NCBI RefSeq assembly: GCF_025833875.1
Contig: NZ_JAOYOD010000001.1
Location: 992,001 to 1,056,000, forward strand
DNA: 64,000 nucleotides
Direction: 5' to 3'
Source of the DNA: Reichenbachiella ulvae
GTDB taxonomy: Bacteria > Bacteroidota > Bacteroidia > Cytophagales > Cyclobacteriaceae
The position numbers were made by a program, and so were the translations under genes. Shown here in pieces: positions 8,055 to 15,925 of the stretch. How positions within the stretch are numbered: the first letter of the stretch is position 1; every line of letters begins with the position of its first letter. Under the pieces are notes generated by a model. That model was not told the origin of the DNA, made no database searches, and saw only the letters and a program-made list of their open reading frames with translations.

Positions 8055-9468
8055 TCAAGAACGCAAAGTACTTGTTGTACTGAATCAGGTAGTTTTCCGC
8101 GCTTTTTTTGAGGTAGATGCTGGCTTCCTTTTTGTTGCCAGCCTTCAGGTTGATTTTGGCCAGCATGAAAAGCGAATTGGCATAGTCTGGATGATAAAAA
8201 TCGAAAAGGGTGGTACGGATCTCCAGAGCTTTTCTTTCTTGCTTTTCGGCTGTTTTCAGATTGTTGGCTTGATACAAAAAGGCAGAGTAGGAGGAAAGGG
8301 CTTTCGCTAGATAAAAATGTGACTTTCCATAATTCTTCTCCAGTGTAGCTATAGATTCCAGGAAATACCCCTTGGCCTTTTGTGGTTCCGCCTCAGCGAT
8401 GGCCTGTGCCTTTAGGATCAGTAATCTGCAATAGTCGGCATGTGAGGTGCCTACCGATGGTTCTAATATGGTTTGGCAGTTTTGAAGTAAGTCCTGACTG
8501 CTGGACGCAAAGCCCTGCTGAATCAATACATCGGCCAACTCGAGCTGCGACTTGGCCAGTACCGGATGATTCTCTCCATAGTAGCTTCTCTGGAATGCAA
8601 TCAATTCGCTCAGGGTTTCTCCCGCTTCGTTCAGGTTATTCATCGCTATGTAGATTTTGGCCTTCAAGAGGTAAGCTTGCGATTTGGCAGGATGAAAATC
8701 CGGGTAGATGTGCTCTAGTATTTTCAGGGCTTCATTGTTCAATGCTTCAGCTACAGTGAAGTTTCCTTTCGTGAGGTAGAAGTCAGATTGATACACCAAA
8801 TTCATCGATTTGGCAGTGAGTTCTGGGTCAGTACTGGCATTTTCTGTGAGTTGGTTGCATTGGTTGAAGTAGCCTTCCGCCACATCGAAGCGTGCCATTT
8901 CGGTCCCAATCGAACCCAGGAGGGCCAGTACTTCTATGGTTTTGGCATCTTCCTTTCCATAGACTTTTTTGCTAAGGTCGTGAAGGGTGCTGAGCATCTC
9001 TTGTGCTACCCCTAGCTTCCCTTGTGCACGAAACAATTCTATCACCAACCGGAGTTGATCTATGTAGATGGGCGATTTGGTACCATATTGTTCCCGGATC
9101 AGAAGTAGAGCGGGCCAATAGTGGACGTAGGCGCTATCCAGATTTCCGTCCATGAATTGCGAGTAACCCAGAGCCCTGTCTACATAAATGGCCAATTTTT
9201 TGTCAACTCCTGATTCATTTTTTAGAGTTGTATAGATGGATTCAAGTTTGGAACCGGCCATTTCCTGATTTCCCTTCAATAAATCTAAATAGGCCTCAGC
9301 GGTAGCTTTGAGCTGTTCATCGGTTTCGTTAGTAGGATACCACTGTTCGAGGGAGCTGGCAGCAGACCTGGAATCATAAGATGCCAATTGCCTGAATACG
9401 GTGGTCTCGTTGTTTCCGAAAGCCATCGTAAAATTGAGAAGCAGTATGACAAGAGTACGAATATGCAT
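7945..9468 (-). CDS. Secreted TPR-repeat part of a split TPR-CHAT gene
   Basis: The frame opens with a signal peptide (MHIRTLVILLLNFTMAFG) and then holds many tetratricopeptide repeats (about residues 60-450), for example ALKILEHIYPDFHPAKSQ and ALEIRTTLFDFYHPDYANS, the usual N-terminal sensor/scaffold of CHAT proteins. Past residue 480 it enters a run of leucines (ELLLLLLLLCL) and soon stops in an unrelated tail; the true continuation (tyrosine run, then AFFETSKEE) is one base over in the neighbouring frame. The switch lies inside the TACTAT repeat at 8001-8025. Its ATG is 7 bp after the lipoprotein stop, so it is the third gene of the receptor operon. Confidence 0.85.
   Translation of the reverse strand: MHIRTLVILLLNFTMAFGNNETTVFRQLASYDSRSAASSLEQWYPTNETDEQLKATAEAYLDLLKGNQEMAGSKLESIYTTLKNESGVDKKLAIYVDRALGYSQFMDGNLDSAYVHYWPALLLIREQYGTKSPIYIDQLRLVIELFRAQGKLGVAQEMLSTLHDLSKKVYGKEDAKTIEVLALLGSIGTEMARFDVAEGYFNQCNQLTENASTDPELTAKSMNLVYQSDFYLTKGNFTVAEALNNEALKILEHIYPDFHPAKSQAYLLKAKIYIAMNNLNEAGETLSELIAFQRSYYGENHPVLAKSQLELADVLIQQGFASSSQDLLQNCQTILEPSVGTSHADYCRLLILKAQAIAEAEPQKAKGYFLESIATLEKNYGKSHFYLAKALSSYSAFLYQANNLKTAEKQERKALEIRTTLFDFYHPDYANSLFMLAKINLKAGNKKEASIYLKKSAENYLIQYNKYFAFLSEYEKGQFYELLLLLLLLCLFRNEQRRAADLDQSGI
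8001..8025 (-). repeat. (TACTAT)4 microsatellite at the TPR-CHAT frameshift
   Basis: On the minus strand four TACTAT units follow GAGC. The TPR frame reads this as Leu codons and the CHAT frame reads it as Tyr codons, one base further on. Loss or gain of whole 6-bp units would keep the frame, so the present break needs a 1- or 2-base change inside the tract. Confidence 0.85.
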
Positions 9469-9475
9469 GACACGC

Positions 9476-10291
9476 CTATTGTTTAAGTTTCAATAATATG
9501 CTCGCCGAATTGATGAACATTTCGCCACTTGCTTCTGCTTCATATTCATATTCATCTCCAAAACCATCTAGAAAGTAATCGCTCTTTTCATAATAATCAA
9601 AAGATAGAGTTGCCGCTTCGTTGCTTTTAGAGAGGAGAATGGTTTCATCATCAATCCATTCTATTTGCCATAGATTGAGCCCTTCGCCGTATAGTGGATC
9701 CTTGAAATCAAAAAGCAAGTCTTCACTACCATTGGCCATTTCCCAGATTCCTTCAGGTATCCCTTCGCCAAAATTGGAATAGAAGTAGCTGATCTCGATG
9801 AAGAAAGAATAATCCTCTTCATAAATTTCGTATTCACCATTGCCATAATCATATTCATAATTCTCGCCTGGGAAGTATTCCATGATCATGTCTGCACCCG
9901 CATATTGAAAGAGAAACTCTAAAAGGTTTAGTCCAAAGAACTCTTCCTTTGATTCCAATCTGTACAATCCTGAGGAGTTAAACGTAAGGGAGTAGGAATC
10001 AACAAAGTCAATTTCGTCCGTGTAATCGACCTCATTGGCAATGAATCCCAATTCGCGGCTGTAGAGGATATCGATAGTTTGAACCTCCTCAGGAATATCG
10101 AGCTCAAATACCTCCTCATCAGTATCAATACCTGATACATAAGTAGGGATATCTAATGAAATATCTACTTCTTCTATTATCCATTCGCCTTCCAGATAGG
10201 GAGCATCTGTTTCTGGCAAAGGGTCTGAACAGGACCATAAAAGGCCCACAAGTGGAAGTATGAGGCTATATCTGTTTCTTAAAATTTCCAT
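9476..10291 (-). CDS. Acidic lipoprotein of unknown function
   Basis: This 271-residue protein has a lipoprotein signal (lipobox LLWSC, Cys about residue 21) and a very acidic, Tyr-rich mature part (for example YEYDYGNGEYEIYEED). No known domain was recognised; length and layout resemble lipocalin-like Bacteroidota lipoproteins that test how a value deviates in the envelope, but this is only a resemblance. Its start overlaps the end of the TonB-dependent receptor gene by 13 bp and its stop is 7 bp before the TPR-CHAT gene, so it is translated with both. It may be the surface partner of the receptor or the link between receptor and protease. Confidence 0.8.
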   Translation of the reverse strand: MEILRNRYSLILPLVGLLWSCSDPLPETDAPYLEGEWIIEEVDISLDIPTYVSGIDTDEEVFELDIPEEVQTIDILYSRELGFIANEVDYTDEIDFVDSYSLTFNSSGLYRLESKEEFFGLNLLEFLFQYAGADMIMEYFPGENYEYDYGNGEYEIYEEDYSFFIEISYFYSNFGEGIPEGIWEMANGSEDLLFDFKDPLYGEGLNLWQIEWIDDETILLSKSNEAATLSFDYYEKSDYFLDGFGDEYEYEAEASGEMFINSASILLKLKQ

Positions 10292-12660
10292 GTCAATTCA
10301 GTTCCGATGTGAAATCTAATTGGGTCCTGTGGTACATAAGGCATACCATCATCACGTCCCACATAGTTGTGGTAATAAGTGGTGTTGGTCAAATTGAAAA
10401 TTCTGGAATACACTCTGAAATTGATGGATTTGGAATCAATGATTTGGTATCCCAGACTCGCATTAGCAATGGTGTAGGCTGGGCTTTCGAAATATTCATA
10501 AGAAACTTTGTCCACCATAGGTGAAAGAGAAGGACCTCTTCCGTTGATCTTGATAGAGGTATAGAACTTGTTGTATATGATATCAAGAAAGCCTTTGTAT
10601 TGGTATTGCGAATAATTGAGAATGGGTTGGTCTTCGTCGAAGAAGTCGTACTGCGATGAGATCCATCCGTCGTTGACTGAATAGGAGGCTTGCCCTTTGA
10701 TTGTAATTGGTCCAAGTCTCATCAGAGAGTTTAATCTGGCAGTAAGGCCATAGACTTCCGCTTCCCCTTGATTGACAGAGGTCTCTAGCCTGGCAGCATC
10801 AATATTGTAAGTCAATTCATTGAAATCAGAATCACCGTTTAGATCTATCAAATCCGTGAGGTAGTTGTAATAACCACTGAGGGTCAATGAAAGGTTTTTG
10901 AGCAGATAAATCTGATAGCTCATTTCTAGTGATCTCAGCTTTTCAGGATTCAAGTCCGGATTGGGAACTCGGAAGTAATCAGCAGATCGGATGTCCTCAT
11001 TCGGGTCATAAGCGTAAAAGGATCCTCCCTGTACAAATGACTTGTAAGGAGAGGGAGATAGGAAGGATTCTCCATATAGTAGTTTGGCTCGGTGTTTCTT
11101 ATTTGATGAAGAATAGACAATGCCCAGTCGTGGATTCAATGCAGCCTTGAATCTAGAGTTGTAGTCATATCTGATCCCCGCTGTTACGCTCAGGTTTTTA
11201 GAGGGCTGATACAGCATTTGGGCATAGGTGCCAATGTTGTGATATTGAATATAGTAGAAGTTTTGTTTAACCGTGAGGTCGTCATAAAAAGTCACATCAT
11301 TCAAATCATAGATACCATAATATCCAGCCGCCCCAATGTAATAATAGTTCTGGAGAGGCGCAGGCTGCTCTGGATCAAACGGAGTAGGTGATAGTCCTGT
11401 CTGCGGCAGAGAGTTCAATAATTCGTAACTCAAACCTGCGATTACAGATAGTTTGCTTGAGAAATTGTAGTTGAACTGTTCCTCGATCTTAGAACTTTGT
11501 GCCTGACTGTAGAAATAGCCTCTCTGCCAACGACTGCTTGCATTGACGAAATGAGAACCTTCGTCTAGTTCATAGCGACTCAAAGTAATCGTAGATCCAA
11601 TGCCCCATTTTTGATTGAATGAGGTGAATTGGTGTTTGGCGTAGATGATGTTGTTGGTGGTTTTAACCTGACCGTCTTCTTCGTATAGCGTATACCTTGG
11701 GTCTACACCGTAGCTCGTACTGTGTTCGTCCTGATGATTGACGATGCCTAGAGTGAAATTTTTGAAATTGACCTCAGTCTGAATGAAATGCGATCGTGAG
11801 GGCATGTTGAAGTCCAGAGACAAAGGCCCACCATGAAAGCTTTCACCAGCTCCTACCTGAAAGTCATTGATATCATACAATTCATTGTAATAAGGTGATT
11901 CTGGTACGATATAAGGAAGGTTACTGCGATTTTCATTGTACCATTTGTATTCTTCTGGAAATTCCTCTGCATAGTTAGGTTCTGCTGAACTATATAGGTT
12001 GCCCGTTAGGCTGATGCTTAGGTTGTCTTTTTGAACCCGTGCATGAAGGTTGTGATTGAAGGTGTTGAAGCTTCCATATTCTGTGCTTGCCGATACGAAT
12101 TCTTCTTCTTGATTCTCATTGGTGATGATATTGACAATACCTGCGAATGCATCCACTCCATACAGCGCTGAGGCTGGACCGATGATCACTTCCACTCTTT
12201 GTGCACCGGTCAAACTTAGGTTGGTACTGAGGGCATAGCCATCGCCTGTGGCAGGTGTGATTCGAATACCATTCATCAGGATGAGTAATTTTTCATTCCC
12301 ACTGATGCCTCTGACCGTGATGTTGTTTCTAAACTGAGGGCTTGCATTGCGCTGGAACTCCACCTCTGGCACATCCTCCAGCAGTTCTGAAAGGTTGGTG
12401 TAACCTCTCACCATCAAGTCTTCTGAGGTAAATACATAGGCAGTAGCAGGTGCGTCCTGCACACCCTGCTTATTTTTGGATGCTGACACAATCCCTACAT
12501 TCAACATTTCTTCTAAGGAAATGTCAAAGAGTTCATCAGGCTCCATGTATTTTTTGGGCTGTGAGATTTGTGCAGTACTCATCATTGCGTGGAAAATGAG
12601 CCCGCTGACAACTAGGAACTTAAGATACAGGGGAGGTCTAAAGAGGTATTTGTGAATCAT
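10279..12660 (-). CDS. TonB-dependent outer membrane receptor
   Basis: This 793-residue receptor has a signal peptide (cleavage near STAQ, about residue 31), a short linker, a plug domain (about 60-190, with QDAPATAYVFTSEDL, NNITVRGISGNEKLLILMNG and GPASALYGVDAFAGIVNIIT) and a 22-strand barrel with alternating aromatic strands ending in WKF. There is no N-terminal carboxypeptidase-like domain, so it is not of the SusC class; it looks like the CirA/FecA/BtuB group that imports iron chelates, cobalamin or similar ligands. It is the first gene of an operon with a lipoprotein and a TPR-CHAT protease, an unusual pairing. The ligand is not evident. Confidence 0.93.
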   Translation of the reverse strand: MIHKYLFRPPLYLKFLVVSGLIFHAMMSTAQISQPKKYMEPDELFDISLEEMLNVGIVSASKNKQGVQDAPATAYVFTSEDLMVRGYTNLSELLEDVPEVEFQRNASPQFRNNITVRGISGNEKLLILMNGIRITPATGDGYALSTNLSLTGAQRVEVIIGPASALYGVDAFAGIVNIITNENQEEEFVSASTEYGSFNTFNHNLHARVQKDNLSISLTGNLYSSAEPNYAEEFPEEYKWYNENRSNLPYIVPESPYYNELYDINDFQVGAGESFHGGPLSLDFNMPSRSHFIQTEVNFKNFTLGIVNHQDEHSTSYGVDPRYTLYEEDGQVKTTNNIIYAKHQFTSFNQKWGIGSTITLSRYELDEGSHFVNASSRWQRGYFYSQAQSSKIEEQFNYNFSSKLSVIAGLSYELLNSLPQTGLSPTPFDPEQPAPLQNYYYIGAAGYYGIYDLNDVTFYDDLTVKQNFYYIQYHNIGTYAQMLYQPSKNLSVTAGIRYDYNSRFKAALNPRLGIVYSSSNKKHRAKLLYGESFLSPSPYKSFVQGGSFYAYDPNEDIRSADYFRVPNPDLNPEKLRSLEMSYQIYLLKNLSLTLSGYYNYLTDLIDLNGDSDFNELTYNIDAARLETSVNQGEAEVYGLTARLNSLMRLGPITIKGQASYSVNDGWISSQYDFFDEDQPILNYSQYQYKGFLDIIYNKFYTSIKINGRGPSLSPMVDKVSYEYFESPAYTIANASLGYQIIDSKSINFRVYSRIFNLTNTTYYHNYVGRDDGMPYVPQDPIRFHIGTELTWKF

Positions 12661-12861
12661 CGAAATAACATAATGTTCTTGTTAATTTTAGATTGGTAAG
12701 ATTCAATATAGCCTATATCAGCGTTTAAACCCAAATTTTCTTTGGAACTTAATTCCAGAATGACCTTGGTTTTTTGGAACAGATGATATCTATATCAATG
12801 ATATGTGTACCCTTGACAGAATAAGACAATTCTATAAGTGTAGAAAGGTTTAATTCAGAAT

Positions 12862-12869
12862 TAACTTCG
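12862..12869 (+). promoter_or_regulatory. Candidate -7 element TAACTTCG before DUF3817 gene
   Basis: TAACTTCGCC matches the Bacteroidota -7 consensus TAnnTTtG and lies 34 bases before the ATG. No clear -33 TTTG is seen at the usual spacing. Confidence 0.4.
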
Positions 12870-12903
12870 CCTTTTATTTGATATCAGGGTTCGATTTAGT
12901 GTT

Positions 12904-13218
12904 ATGAATTTATCTACAAGTATTGGGAAGTTGAGGTTGTTGGCGATTTTAGAAGGGATTAGCTATTTGTTGTTGGGAATTACCATGCCACTCAAATATG
13001 TGATGGATATACCAGAACCTAATTTTATTGTAGGAATGGCTCATGGATGGTTATTCATTTTGTATATCATCTTTTGTTTGGTCTGCATTTATAAGTACAA
13101 ATGGTCTTTTCTATCTTCTGCACTGGCTTTGTTCGCTTCCTTAGTACCCTTTGGGACTTTTATTGCCGACATTAGACTTTTTAAGTTAGAGAGTGTAAAA
13201 GTCCAGGAAGACCAATAA
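12904..13218 (+). CDS. DUF3817 integral membrane protein
   Basis: This 104-residue protein has three hydrophobic segments (about 9-28, 47-66 and 72-90). The motif LRLLAILEGISYLLL at the start and the central GMAHGWLFILYI are the hallmarks of the DUF3817 family, small inner-membrane proteins whose function is not known. Its length fits the family. The downstream YHS-domain gene is in the same direction about 70 bp away and may be co-transcribed. Family assignment is confident; no role is claimed. Confidence 0.88.
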   Translation: MNLSTSIGKLRLLAILEGISYLLLGITMPLKYVMDIPEPNFIVGMAHGWLFILYIIFCLVCIYKYKWSFLSSALALFASLVPFGTFIADIRLFKLESVKVQEDQ

Positions 13219-13286
13219 ATTTTATTTCATATTTATAATATGAAGCTCATCAAACAGTTAGGATAGAAGATAGCCTGAAAACAAAA

Positions 13287-13757
13287 TTGAACCGACTACT
13301 GAAAATATTCTTACTCACCCTTTTGGTGATATTTACTTTATCCTTTGTTCTTTCTAGAATCCTGCGAGTGACTCCTTTATCATGGGGACATGATGAGGTC
13401 AATATGTCCTTCTGGTCCAATGAGGCGATCAACGGATATGATCCTGTGGCCTACTTCACAGTAGGAAAAGCAGTGCCTGGATCTGATAGTTTTTCTGTGG
13501 AATGGAATGAGGCTAAGTGGCTGTTTTCATCGGATGAGAATAGAAGCCTATTCGAATCTGCCCCAGATCAGTATGCACCACAATATGGGGGCTACTGTGG
13601 GTATGCGGTGGCAAAGGGTTTTACTGCCAATACCGATCCTGAAGTTTTTGAGATTCTCAATGGTAAGCTCTATTTGTTTGTCGGAGAAAATGAAAAGGAA
13701 GAATGGATGAAGAACTGGAGAGAGAATATTCGGAAATGTGAGGATAATTGGTACTGA
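13287..13757 (+). CDS. Membrane-anchored YHS-domain protein
   Basis: This 156-residue protein starts at TTG (no in-frame ATG gives the leader) with one N-terminal membrane segment (about 5-24). The YHS-type domain follows (about 45-150): INGYDPVAYF, then W.F.S.ENRSLFESAPDQYAPQYGGYCGYAVAKG. In this family the domain is thought to bind metals through Tyr/His/Ser and the conserved Cys; here the Cys is in GGYCGYA. It probably faces the periplasm. It follows the DUF3817 gene in the same direction, and SlyD, a metal-binding foldase, is encoded convergently. A metal-related role is an inference. Confidence 0.87.
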   Translation: MNRLLKIFLLTLLVIFTLSFVLSRILRVTPLSWGHDEVNMSFWSNEAINGYDPVAYFTVGKAVPGSDSFSVEWNEAKWLFSSDENRSLFESAPDQYAPQYGGYCGYAVAKGFTANTDPEVFEILNGKLYLFVGENEKEEWMKNWRENIRKCEDNWY

Positions 13758-13766
13758 TCGAGATAC

Positions 13767-13792
13767 AAAAAAAGCGATCTGTTGGGATCGCT
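13767..13792 (-). terminator. Terminator of slyD-like gene (shared with YHS gene)
   Basis: AGCGATC (773-779) pairs with GATCGCT (786-792) around TGTTGG; on the minus strand the stem is followed by a run of seven T residues. It sits between convergent genes. Confidence 0.75.
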
Positions 13793-13822
13793 GTTTGTTG
13801 ATGTTTTGATTATTGTTGAGGA

Positions 13823-14326
13823 TTAATGTTGATGTCCTCCCGGTCCGTGTACATGACCATGATCGATTTCTTCTGCAGATGCCTCTCTTACATCTACAAC
13901 CTCGCCGGTAAAGTACAAATCTACACCAGCCATAGGGTGGTTGAAATCCATTTTAACAGTTTCCTCTCCAATTTCTAAAACTAGTCCCTGCATTGGATTA
14001 CCTTCCTGGTCGTTCATAGGTAGGAAAGTACCTACTTTCACTGCTTCGGCCAATTGTCCTTCCACCTGAAATATGTGGATTGGTAGATCGACAATTGCAT
14101 CAGGATTGGGTTCGCCATAGCCGTCTTCGCTTTTGATTTCAAATTCAAAATTAGCGCCTACTTCCTGATTCAATAAATTTTCTTCAAACTGAGGTAAAAC
14201 CTGATTATGGCCGAATAAGAAGACAAATGGCTCCTTGTTGTCAACTTCCTGTATGATTTCGCCCTCTTTGTTGCTCTCTTTTAATTGGTAGGTAATAGCT
14301 ACCACTGAATTATTAGAAATTTTCAT
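13823..14326 (-). CDS. FKBP-type peptidyl-prolyl isomerase, SlyD-like
   Basis: This 167-residue soluble protein has the SlyD order: an FKBP half-barrel (residues 1-65, with EPFVFLFGHNQVLPQFEENLL), an insert-in-flap chaperone domain (about 68-125) and a second FKBP part with DFNHPMAGVDLYFTGEV, ending in a His-rich tail (DHGHVHGPGGHQH). SlyD proteins catalyse cis-trans isomerisation at prolines, act as chaperones and bind nickel or zinc through such tails. Length is close to the family's core. It is a single-gene unit with its own terminator and a candidate promoter almost touching the ATG. Confidence 0.92.
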   Translation of the reverse strand: MKISNNSVVAITYQLKESNKEGEIIQEVDNKEPFVFLFGHNQVLPQFEENLLNQEVGANFEFEIKSEDGYGEPNPDAIVDLPIHIFQVEGQLAEAVKVGTFLPMNDQEGNPMQGLVLEIGEETVKMDFNHPMAGVDLYFTGEVVDVREASAEEIDHGHVHGPGGHQH

Positions 14327-14330
14327 ACGG

Positions 14331-14338
14331 CGAAGTTA
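14331..14338 (-). promoter_or_regulatory. Candidate -7 element TAACTTCG, slyD-like gene
   Basis: TAACTTCG on the minus strand ends 4 bases before the ATG at 14326. If real, the transcript would be leaderless or nearly so. It is the same octamer as before the DUF3817 gene. Confidence 0.4.
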
Positions 14339-14473
14339 AAGGCTTTCAAATCAATCTGGACATTATCTGACTTTTTCTCAAGGATTTACTGAATTAGGTG
14401 ATTTGCCTAGAGCCATTGGCATAGTGCTTGGATATTCCTCCATGTACCAATGTTTAACTTAAAAAAGAATATA

Positions 14474-14683
14474 ATGGAAATTATAGCAAATCAAGAAATA
14501 GAAAGAACGGCTATACAAAATATAGTGAATTGGGTGGAAGAAATCGATAGACATGAAGAGATGCTTCCCTTAGGAAATAGTGATGAAATGTTGGCTCTGT
14601 TGGAAAATACAAAAGGAGCTCCTTTGAATGCTCAAGAGCTCTTAGTCGCTCATCATATGTTGATCAATTCTGTCGTGAATTGA
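14474..14683 (+). CDS. Small hypothetical protein (69 aa)
   Basis: This short acidic protein is predicted all-helical (MEIIANQEIERTAIQNIV...) and ends SVVN. It was not recognised. The ATG at 14474 is preferred over one eight codons upstream because the extra residues are just Lys/Asn-rich. A strong hairpin and then an intrinsic terminator follow within 170 bp, suggesting a short independent transcript. Codon use is normal for the window, which supports real coding. Confidence 0.6.
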   Translation: MEIIANQEIERTAIQNIVNWVEEIDRHEEMLPLGNSDEMLALLENTKGAPLNAQELLVAHHMLINSVVN

Positions 14684-14705
14684 TGTGTAAAAAGAATTAG
14701 TTTAT

Positions 14706-14765
14706 CATAGGTTGGTTACCCGGTGGGTTACGGCTCATCGGGTATATTTTCCAATCAACCCTATG
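14706..14765 (+). ncRNA. Two-tier hairpin, possible structured RNA element
   Basis: The outer stem CATAGGTTG (706-714) pairs with CAACCCTATG (756-765) with one bulge; the inner stem TACCCGGTG (717-725) pairs with CATCGGGTA (736-744) with one G-U and a 10-base loop. It lies between a small gene and a terminator, in front of the arsenite exporter gene. It could be a structured 3' end, a small RNA or a palindromic repeat; no known riboswitch was recognised. Confidence 0.4.
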
Positions 14766-14817
14766 GTTTGGCATGATTCATGTCTAATTGAGATTGTTTT
14801 GAAGAAGGTTAGGTTAA

Positions 14818-14850
14818 GGCCGGTAAGTTCTCTTATCGGTCTTTTTTTTT
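14818..14850 (+). terminator. Intrinsic terminator
   Basis: GGCCGGTAAG (818-827) pairs with CTTATCGGTC (832-841) over a TTCT tetraloop (two G-U pairs), followed at once by nine T residues. It ends the transcript of the small upstream gene, 43 bp before the exporter gene. Confidence 0.88.
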
Positions 14851-14862
14851 GTATTAATATTG

Positions 14863-14870
14863 TAATATTG
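14863..14870 (+). promoter_or_regulatory. Candidate -7 element TAATATTG, ACR3 gene
   Basis: TAATATTGCGA lies 23 bases before the ATG in a very AT-rich stretch with repeated ATATT/AATAT segments that could also bind an ArsR-type repressor. The same TAATATTGCGA occurs before the flavoprotein gene at 59394. Confidence 0.35.
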
Positions 14871-14893
14871 CGATATAAAAATATAGGTAGATC

Positions 14894-15925
14894 ATGTCAG
14901 CGAAGAAATTAGGATTTTTAGATCAGTATTTAACCCTTTGGATATTTTTAGCTATGGCCATAGGTGTGGGGTTGGGCTACATAGTTCCTGAGATTTCCAC
15001 AGCTATAGATGCTTTGAGCGTAGGTACGACCAATGTGCCAATTGCTATAGGTCTGATATTGATGATGTATCCGCCACTCGCGAAGGTGAACTACAAGTTG
15101 CTACCTGCTGTTTTTCGAGATGTGAAAACGCTGATGGTTTCGCTGGTTCTCAACTGGGTATTAGGACCTGTATTGATGTTTGTGCTTGCCATTATTTTTC
15201 TTCAAGACTACCCGGAATATATGGTAGGACTGATTTTGATCGGTTTGGCCAGATGCATCGCGATGGTGCTGGTGTGGAATGACCTAGCGGATGGTAATTC
15301 TGAATATGGGGCTGGTCTGGTTGCATTGAACTCGATCTTTCAGGTATTTGGTTATAGTTTTTATGCATGGCTATTCATTACAGTTCTACCTCCCTATTTC
15401 GGGATGGAAGGAGCGATTGTGGATATTTCGATAGCTACTATTGCTGAGAGTGTTTTTCTCTATTTGGGAATCCCATTTATCGCTGGCATCTTGAGTCGTG
15501 TGATTTTGGTGCCTATCAAGGGAGAGCAATGGTACAAAGAGCGTTTTATACCGAAGATTTCACCAATTACCTTAGTTGCTTTGCTTTTTACTATTGTAGT
15601 GATGTTTTCGCTCAAAGGAGAGTTGATTGTTCAGATCCCTATGGACGTTTTTAGAATTGCCATTCCGCTATTGATTTACTTTGCGCTCATGTTTGTTATT
15701 GGTTTCTTCCTTAGCAAAGCAGTGGGTGCTACTTATGATAAAAATGCTTCTATCGCCTTTACAGCAGCTGGTAACAATTTCGAACTGGCTATTGCTGTCG
15801 CTATTGCTGTTTTTGGATTGAATTCAGGTCAGGCTTTTGCAGGTGTGATAGGTCCATTGGTAGAGGTGCCCGCCTTGATTCTATTGGTTCGTGTGGCTTT
15901 TTGGCTCAAGAAGAAATACTACTAG
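14894..15925 (+). CDS. ACR3-family arsenite efflux transporter
   Basis: This 343-residue protein has about ten membrane segments and the ACR3 (bile acid/arsenite transporter) signatures: [11 protein letters not shown] in the fourth segment, [17 protein letters not shown] with the conserved Cys needed for As(III) transport, ALNSIFQ, and near the end [18 protein letters not shown]. It pumps arsenite (and often antimonite) out through the inner membrane using the proton gradient. Unlike usual ars operons, no arsR, arsC or arsenate reductase gene is next to it. It converges on and overlaps the hydroxylase gene by 20 bp at its 3' end. Confidence 0.94.
   Translation: MSAKKLGFLDQYLTLWIFLAMAIGVGLGYIVPEISTAIDALSVGTTNVPIAIGLILMMYPPLAKVNYKLLPAVFRDVKTLMVSLVLNWVLGPVLMFVLAIIFLQDYPEYMVGLILIGLARCIAMVLVWNDLADGNSEYGAGLVALNSIFQVFGYSFYAWLFITVLPPYFGMEGAIVDISIATIAESVFLYLGIPFIAGILSRVILVPIKGEQWYKERFIPKISPITLVALLFTIVVMFSLKGELIVQIPMDVFRIAIPLLIYFALMFVIGFFLSKAVGATYDKNASIAFTAAGNNFELAIAVAIAVFGLNSGQAFAGVIGPLVEVPALILLVRVAFWLKKKYY

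Noticed and set aside
14706..14765. tRNA gene
   Set aside because: The fold is a single two-tier hairpin without cloverleaf arms, anticodon loop or T-loop motif.
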